A stretch of 20,673 bases of DNA from Victivallales bacterium (GTDB lineage: Bacteria > Verrucomicrobiota > Lentisphaeria > Oligosphaerales > Lenti-02), in contig JABGQJ010000045.1 of assembly GCA_018648945.1 (NCBI GenBank), positions 1-20,673 of the forward strand, read 5' to 3'. The first letter of the stretch is position 1; each line of letters begins with the position of its first letter. Below, one piece after another: positions 16,201 to 20,673 of the stretch. The notes beneath the pieces are model-generated. The model saw only the letters and a list, made by a program, of their open reading frames with translations. It did not search any database and was not told the origin of the DNA. The position numbers were made by a program, and so were the translations under genes.

Positions 16201-17918
16201 TGAAGGACGGCGCTGCCAGCGTCAAGGCAACAGCCGCCCCCGCGATGACCGTGGTCGCGGTCGAGGACGGCAGACGGAACACTGTATCCCTGCGGGCCGC
16301 TCAAGGGGAGTTCCCGAGCAGCGTGGGCAAGTTGCAGGACTGGGGGCTCGCCAAGGCCAAGCCCCGACCTCGTGAATTGCCAGCACTTCCCTTCACGGGG
16401 CTCGCCGACGTCAAAGCCGAAACCGATTACGCCCCCGCTGTGGCCCAGGCGATCGTCGCCAATGTGCGGCCTTCGCTGGGTTCCCGCAAGGGTCGTTTCG
16501 TAGAGTGCGATGCGCTCGCGGGCGGTCAGGACGCGATCCGGGAGACGTTCGAGGGGTATCTCAACGACTATAGCGAGTATTGGCTGGACCTGTACGATAC
16601 GGGGCATCGCTGCTCCTCGGCCGGGAACTGGGCCGAAACGAAGGAGGCGGTTGGCGGCATTCGGTTGCGGGACGTCAAGGACTTCACGGAGATGTTCGGA
16701 CCGGCCTTCGAGGCACTGAACGATGCGCGTGGGCTGCTGCAGGAGGGAGAAGCACCGAAGGCTCCCGCAGGCGAGGAGAAGGTGGTCTCGTTCCTTACCG
16801 AGGACGAGCAGGCTGTGCAACTGGAGGCCAAGATCACCCATAGTCTGCTCAGCAGTCGGGACTACCGGGATTGGGAGGATGATGCGGACGACGCACTCCG
16901 GAACTGGCGGCGCGTGGTGCGAAGGAATCCGGGGGCTGCCCGGCGCGACATTCTCACTCTGACCCCCGGTGACTTCGAGAAGGCCTATGGTCTGCCCCGC
17001 ACGCCACGAGATTTCCGGGATCCCCATTACTTCGGAAGGTACTGGCGCAACTGGGCTGGCGAGAGCCTTGGCTCGCTGGCAGACGCCTCCCAGCAGGAGA
17101 TTGGGCAGCAGATTCGCGACCTCCGCGGCAAGTACGACAAGTTCCCGTTGGCGCCGCCCCAGCCCGGGGTGGCTTCCCTGTCGCTGGACGGCTGCAAGGA
17201 GGCGAGGGGCGCCATCGAGCGCGCACTGGGACAGCTCCGTTCCGCCCCGAAGGAAGATGAGAGAAACGGGTTCCCGGCAGGGAGCATCGGCAGCGGTGCC
17301 GAGGGGGACTTGGCGGGTGCCGTCAAAGCTGCGCTCCGCAAGCTGAAGGACGCTGGCACAGTCCGCCCTGCCGATATGGCGTGGCTCGAGCAGAATCTGG
17401 TCCTTCTGGATGCCATCCTCTCGGCAGACTGCACGTTCGATCTGCCCTTGGCAAGGCTCAGTGACAATCCGGATCCCGCCTTCGAGGCCTGGTTCGTGTT
17501 CCGTCTGTCCGCCGGGGAGCCGAAGCCCTGGCTGAACTACCGACTTGACGGCAGAAAGGGATTCAAATACACCCTCCCGGTCGGGGCGGCTGCCCTGGCG
17601 CTGGAGTTCAACCAGCGCGGCGATCTCGACGAGAACCACCCCCACTACCGGTTGGCGCGGATTCCGCAGGAGTGGTCGCCGCTCCGTCTCCTGTACGGTG
17701 GCGACAACGGCCAGCAGGGCGTGAAGCAGATCCGGTGGTCGACCAAGCACGAGCCGATCACCAAGAGATGGGTGCTCAACGTCGATCTTCTGACCCCCGA
17801 CAACCATGGGAAACGGGCGGTCCTCTACCTCAGGTTCGAGAAGGAACTGCCGGCGTGGTTCAGGGAGCAGATTCAGAAGAACCAACCCAAGGCGGGTGCC
17901 TTGGATGGCAATGAGTAA
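13203..17918 (+). CDS. Type VI secretion system membrane protein TssM (IcmF/VasK), enlarged
   Basis: TssM is the central scaffold of the T6SS envelope complex. Two N-terminal TM helices (about residues 14-30 and 38-56) are followed by a cytoplasmic GTPase-like domain. That domain has a complete Walker A GESGSGKT (118-125), a Walker B-like LLDTAGR (160-166) and an ITKAD motif (245-249). A third TM helix lies at about 433-452, placing the remaining 1120 residues in the periplasm. The protein is 1571 aa, several hundred longer than the usual 1100-1300. The extra length appears to be in the helical middle of the periplasmic part, with coiled-coil-like stretches near residues 750-860. The C-terminal 130 residues look strand-rich, as in the TssJ-binding end of known TssM. 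GAGGGA at 13187-13192 precedes the ATG. The nucleotide-binding motifs are intact. Confidence 0.96.
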   Translation: MFGTSSFSKVSGPVKGVALIGTGAGVGTILMHFVSWNRQLMFMLLMGIAFIAMLAIVYRQISKSVRKRKSQKFEAELAGEGQAAGRRQDLSDRFREGIQQLRDAKVDVYNLPWYVVVGESGSGKTEAIRNSRLQFPLNDQMQGTGGTADMHWWITDEAVLLDTAGRLFLHEEGDQLSQNQWSDFLKLLRHTRPTCPITGMLLVVPADKLISAPAEDLARKARDTAEQLRQVQKALDVRFPVFVVITKADLVTGFREYFDSLDDIDLQHQMIGWSNPDDLDTPFDPRKLDDLLAPLIQRVRDKRRELLQDPRPQREAGRLAEVDALYDFPASLGKLVPRLRHYLESVFAGTNLTAKPLFCRGVYLTSSLSQGAALDEELAQAMGMPVEQLPGGGAFREDRSYFLRDMFRDKVFRERGLVTQATNARKLYRRRKTLVFGSCFLAIGALLALTAWAGREFERSIGSLAMVWKASSTKKAWSDELYFRARSEDGSRELVPKYLEPPLRLTEAPGSPYEYNGTLAFDTDGDDDREPLATLLRRLHAMADHEIRIPWVFSWIPMGDDALRKLRARDMLIVRDAALVAPLFDATRDTLFRAGGTGTAENPPRPWDVKGEAVLGILLEVELRELGLAAYCEGKDEVGEYPFEALMDFAVSQSGGDGGERMVEWTLAKGTGEDDSLMEAVRAFMEADTEWPGRVALGVEVAEGKLAYNRPLQVSLERFVAHYADPANLWAAAPDVAAATPVQQWEVLARKLREVQSKQRQAETAIASARTQHQTLIALVGEKPFRDVVWDDPATLCGVMLDEAKSLANDWQTNQQQVGVAVAAANKAVTELRKSSEELVEARKAMPTSVAWDSASFLAAFEAWLEHELKADARNNPLFASIPPLSRFMAAELSEEAPAEAREFQDWLRNLAKGRLADTRKKLLEAMRQKLEADQSAIVAAAQDGMWQRAVDAGAGVGKLVDPHPAALAEQEAALKTAKLAILAADDAPEARLTELQALLKDGAASVKATAAPAMTVVAVEDGRRNTVSLRAAQGEFPSSVGKLQDWGLAKAKPRPRELPALPFTGLADVKAETDYAPAVAQAIVANVRPSLGSRKGRFVECDALAGGQDAIRETFEGYLNDYSEYWLDLYDTGHRCSSAGNWAETKEAVGGIRLRDVKDFTEMFGPAFEALNDARGLLQEGEAPKAPAGEEKVVSFLTEDEQAVQLEAKITHSLLSSRDYRDWEDDADDALRNWRRVVRRNPGAARRDILTLTPGDFEKAYGLPRTPRDFRDPHYFGRYWRNWAGESLGSLADASQQEIGQQIRDLRGKYDKFPLAPPQPGVASLSLDGCKEARGAIERALGQLRSAPKEDERNGFPAGSIGSGAEGDLAGAVKAALRKLKDAGTVRPADMAWLEQNLVLLDAILSADCTFDLPLARLSDNPDPAFEAWFVFRLSAGEPKPWLNYRLDGRKGFKYTLPVGAAALALEFNQRGDLDENHPHYRLARIPQEWSPLRLLYGGDNGQQGVKQIRWSTKHEPITKRWVLNVDLLTPDNHGKRAVLYLRFEKELPAWFREQIQKNQPKAGALDGNE

Positions 17919-17945
17919 CAAGGCACGGACCGGAGGCCCCAGACG

Positions 17946-19064
17946 GTGGCAAGCGAGACAACCAAGAGCGCGACTCTCGCTTTGGTCGGGAAGCACCCCG
18001 GCTGGGCTGACTTCCTCTGGCTGGGGCTGGACAAGCATCCCCTGCTAGAGCGCGTCGCCAGCGCGCTCTACGAGGCGGGCATCGTCCGCAATCTGCAGGG
18101 CAGTGTCTGGGGCGATCCCCGTGAGCAGATGGCGAGTATGCTGGAACGCTGTCGGCATGGGTGGCTCTGGCGTTCGGGCGAACACTGTGCCGTGGGCCGT
18201 CTCGTGCCGTCCCGCGATACGGGCGGGCGGACCATGCCGCTGATGGCCATCGCCCAGTGGACGGGGTCGCAGCCGGGGCATGTGGTGCAGCTCTCCCTGC
18301 CGATTCTTGAAGCCTTGCAGGACCGACTACAGGAGACGGCGACTGCGGCCGACGCGGAGGAAGCGCTGGTCCTGAGCGAGACGGCGCTGGCCTCTCTTGC
18401 CGCGCGCGATCCCGATGTGGCGGTGGCTGAGTACAAAGCCGACCTGATCACGGCGGGAGCAGAAGGCTGGGCCGCCGCCCGGGCCCAGTCCGTAGACCAG
18501 GCAGTCGCTGCGGCCGCGCCGGTCCATCTCCGACTTCCTGCGGCACATCTGCCCGTCGCCCCCCTGTTGGCCAAGTGGTCGGAGCAGCTGGCGGAGGAAG
18601 TGGCGGGGCGATGTGAGTTCGTGGTGTTTGTCCCTGCTGATCGTGCCTGGGTGGACGTGGTCTTCGGAACCCCGTCCAAGCCGGAGCATCTCGCTTTCCT
18701 GCTGCAGCCGGGCGCACCGCAGCTACCCGAAGGGGAACCCGAGCCCGAATCCCGCGCGGATAGACTCCACAAACTGTGGCGAGGCAGGCGGGACGAAGGC
18801 ATGGCCATCGGTCGCCTGATCTTCGCCAACCGGACGCTGTCCCTGACTCTGGTGGCGGCCGTTCTTCTACTGATTGCGATGGTGCTGGTGCTCCGGGGAT
18901 GCGACCCCGCTGGGGCCGAGGAAGGGGAGACGGCAATGGCATCTCCGGCCTCCGAGTATTACCTTCAACAACAGGAGGCGCGGCGGGATCGCGGCCTCGC
19001 GCCAGCCGCTGTTGGCACCCCTGAAACTACGAGGGATACGGATGCCTCCCCTGGCCAAGACTAA
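17946..19064 (+). CDS. T6SS regulator TagF with added C-terminal membrane anchor
   Basis: TagF proteins act as post-translational repressors of T6SS assembly, in P. aeruginosa in association with Fha. Family marks are LVGKHPGWADFLWLGL near the N-terminus (the G-K-x-P-x-x-x-D-F pattern) and VGRLVPSRDTGGRTMPLM, matching the family's P-S-x-D-x-x-G-R-x-x-P-L element. The TagF-like part covers about residues 8-270. Unlike typical soluble TagF, this 372-aa protein has a strong TM helix at about 298-316 and a 56-residue hydrophilic tail. With the catalytic-side domain in the cytoplasm, the tail would be periplasmic. It starts with GTG at 17946, supported by GGAGG at 17932-17936. Its last 23 bases overlap the start of vgrG. 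Confidence 0.9.
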   Translation: MASETTKSATLALVGKHPGWADFLWLGLDKHPLLERVASALYEAGIVRNLQGSVWGDPREQMASMLERCRHGWLWRSGEHCAVGRLVPSRDTGGRTMPLMAIAQWTGSQPGHVVQLSLPILEALQDRLQETATAADAEEALVLSETALASLAARDPDVAVAEYKADLITAGAEGWAAARAQSVDQAVAAAAPVHLRLPAAHLPVAPLLAKWSEQLAEEVAGRCEFVVFVPADRAWVDVVFGTPSKPEHLAFLLQPGAPQLPEGEPEPESRADRLHKLWRGRRDEGMAIGRLIFANRTLSLTLVAAVLLLIAMVLVLRGCDPAGAEEGETAMASPASEYYLQQQEARRDRGLAPAAVGTPETTRDTDASPGQD

Positions 19065-20673
19065 ACGGCACCTCGCCATCAAAACGGTGCTCGACGCCGA
19101 TGCGGTGTTCGCCCGGAAGCTGACCGGTGATGAGGGGATGTCCCGCCTGTTCGAGTACCGCATCGATATCTATGGCGAAGAGCCGGACATCACCTACTCC
19201 GATGTGCTTGGCACCAATGCCACCGTTCGCCTGGCCCTGCCGGACGACGAAGTGCGCTACCTCAACGGGTTCGTGCGGGAGATCCGGTTCACCGGCGTGG
19301 ACGACCACCAATGGACCCACCACGAACTGGTGCTCGTGCCCTGGTTCTGGTTCCTGACCCGAACCGCCGACTGCCGCATCTTCCAGAACCAGGACACCCA
19401 GCAGATCATCGACGACGTGCTGAAGGAACAGGGGTTCAGCGACTACACATTCCAGCTCACTGAGACCTACCAGAAGCGCGACTACTGTGTGCAGTACCGG
19501 GAGACCGATTTCAACTTCATCAGCCGGCTGATGGAGGACGAAGGCATGTTCTACTTCTTCCGGCACGAGGACGGTCGGCACGAGATGGTCATCGGCGACT
19601 CCGCGAGTTGCCACGAGCCCTGGCTGGAGCACGAGGAGATTCCCTATACCGGCCCCAGTGGCGTGGCCGTGGTGCGGGACGGCATCACGTCGTGGAATCC
19701 CAGCGAGGAGTTGCTGCCCGGCGCCTACACGCTCAATGATTTCGACTTCGAGGCCCCGGCGAAAAACTTGCGCGCCAAGGCGAACCAGCCCCGCGAGCAT
19801 GCTGCCTCGGTCTTCGAGGTCTATGACTACCCCGGTCGCTACGTGGACTCCGGCGAAGGCGAACGGCGAGCCAAGGTGCGGCTCCAAGAGAAGCAGTGCC
19901 ACTACTTCTCCGCCCAGGCCAAGGGCAACTCGCGGGCTCTGGCTGCAGGATACAAGTTCACGCTCACCGACTACGCCGCCCCGCACGAGGGCAGCTTCGT
20001 GACCACCGACACGTGTCTGGCCATCTCCGCCGAGGAGCTGGACGGCCATTCCATGTTCTCCGTGGAAGCCAGAGTGATCGATGCCGAAGCCGTCTTCCGT
20101 CCCCCGCGTAGGGCTCGTCAACCCTTCATGCACGGTCCCCAGACCGCGATCGTGACAGGACCGGCAGGGGAGGAGATCCACACCGACAAGTACGGGCGGG
20201 TGAAGGTTCAGTTCCATTGGGACCGGGAGGGCCAGGGCGACGAGAATACGTCCTGCTGGATTCGGGTGTCCCAGAACTGGGCGGGCAAACGCTGGGGGGC
20301 CATGTTCATCCCCCGCATCGGCACCGAAGTCATCGTCGATTTCCTGGAGGGCGATCCCGACCAGCCCATCATTACCGGGCGCGTCTACAATGCGGCGACC
20401 ATGCCGCCCTATGGCCTTCCCGGGGAGAAGACGAAGAGCACGATTAAGACCAGCTCTTCCAAGGGCGGCCAGGGCTTCAACGAACTGCGCTTCGAGGACA
20501 AGAAGGGCGCCGAGCAGGTGCACGTGCACGCTCAGAAGGACCTGGACATCATGGTGCGCGACAGCATCACAGTGGGCGCCCGCGGCAGCCTCAGCGCCGG
20601 CATCGGCGGGGCCAACTCACTGTCGGTGGGCAAGGAGCACAGCGTCACGGTCAAGGAGGACATGAGCACAGTG
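19042..20673 (+). CDS. Type VI secretion tip protein VgrG (TssI), truncated by the window end
   Basis: VgrG is the trimeric spike at the tip of the Hcp tube. The reading frame is open to the last base, giving 544 visible residues with the C-terminus missing. The gp27-like part covers about residues 10-370 and includes CVQYRETDFNFISRLMED (149-166) followed by EGMFYFF. The gp5 OB-fold follows (about 374-450), with HTDKYGRVKVQFHWD and GTEVIVDFLEGDPDQP. Needle-type repeats begin near residue 510 (SVGKEHSVTV). The start at 19042 has GAGGGA at 19031-19036 and overlaps tagF by 23 bp, suggesting translational coupling. Any effector extension at the C-terminus, and the effector or adaptor genes that often follow vgrG, lie outside the window. 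Confidence 0.97.
   Translation, partial: MPPLAKTKRHLAIKTVLDADAVFARKLTGDEGMSRLFEYRIDIYGEEPDITYSDVLGTNATVRLALPDDEVRYLNGFVREIRFTGVDDHQWTHHELVLVPWFWFLTRTADCRIFQNQDTQQIIDDVLKEQGFSDYTFQLTETYQKRDYCVQYRETDFNFISRLMEDEGMFYFFRHEDGRHEMVIGDSASCHEPWLEHEEIPYTGPSGVAVVRDGITSWNPSEELLPGAYTLNDFDFEAPAKNLRAKANQPREHAASVFEVYDYPGRYVDSGEGERRAKVRLQEKQCHYFSAQAKGNSRALAAGYKFTLTDYAAPHEGSFVTTDTCLAISAEELDGHSMFSVEARVIDAEAVFRPPRRARQPFMHGPQTAIVTGPAGEEIHTDKYGRVKVQFHWDREGQGDENTSCWIRVSQNWAGKRWGAMFIPRIGTEVIVDFLEGDPDQPIITGRVYNAATMPPYGLPGEKTKSTIKTSSSKGGQGFNELRFEDKKGAEQVHVHAQKDLDIMVRDSITVGARGSLSAGIGGANSLSVGKEHSVTVKEDMSTV

Noticed and set aside
12309..18038. Long antisense open frames (12309-14342 and 15618-18038 on the - strand, and 4320-6032 - inside the giant gene)
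   Set aside because: They lie fully opposite strong coding genes with recognisable motifs, lack any family signal, and are expected in high-GC DNA where antisense stops are rare.
18880..18903. Lipobox-like LVLRGC in TagF
   Set aside because: It follows an internal membrane helix at residue 298-316, not an N-terminal signal peptide, and has Arg at the -2 position, so lipidation is unlikely.
1..20673. tRNA, rRNA, CRISPR array, insertion sequence or integrase
   Set aside because: No cloverleaf, rRNA segment, repeat-spacer array, transposase frame or terminal inverted repeats were seen on either strand.

Overview
This window comes from a high-GC Gram-negative bacterium and holds part of a type VI secretion system (T6SS) locus. 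The Gram-negative assignment rests on the T6SS membrane-complex genes tssK, tssL and tssM and on an N-terminal lipoprotein signal. The phylum cannot be fixed from the sequence. The core proteins are divergent and unusually large compared with proteobacterial models, so a lineage outside the classical Proteobacteria is plausible but is only an inference. All genes supported here lie on the + strand.

Layout: an 8-bp tandem repeat (13-84) is followed by an amidohydrolase gene (105-1190), which is probably the chromosomal neighbour rather than part of the secretion system. After a 287-bp gap that may carry a weak terminator and a promoter, a compact run of eight genes starts at 1478 and continues to the window edge. 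These are an unrecognised 631-aa protein; a small lipoprotein in the position expected for TssJ; a 2007-aa membrane protein joining a kinase-like N-terminus to a TagR/SUMF1-like C-terminus; a 325-aa protein whose C-terminus resembles the tail of T6SS FHA proteins (TagH/Fha) but which lacks the FHA domain; TssK; TssL; a very large TssM (1571 aa); TagF with an added membrane anchor; and VgrG, cut by the window end. Gaps are 13 to 96 bp, and tagF and vgrG overlap by 23 bp, which suggests co-transcription.

How they work together: TssJ-, TssL- and TssM-type proteins build the envelope-spanning complex, TssK links it to the baseplate, and VgrG is the spike. The other genes look like a remodelled version of the threonine-phosphorylation control pathway known from Pseudomonas aeruginosa HSI-I (TagR, PpkA, Fha1, TagF). 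Here the kinase and TagR-like parts are fused into one membrane-spanning chain, the kinase domain looks degenerate, the Fha-like protein lacks its phosphothreonine reader, and TagF is tied to the membrane. The most interesting hypothesis is therefore a T6SS control switch that uses the same parts without phospho-relay. Sheath, Hcp, baseplate (TssE/F/G), TssA and ClpV genes are not in the window and would have to lie outside it.
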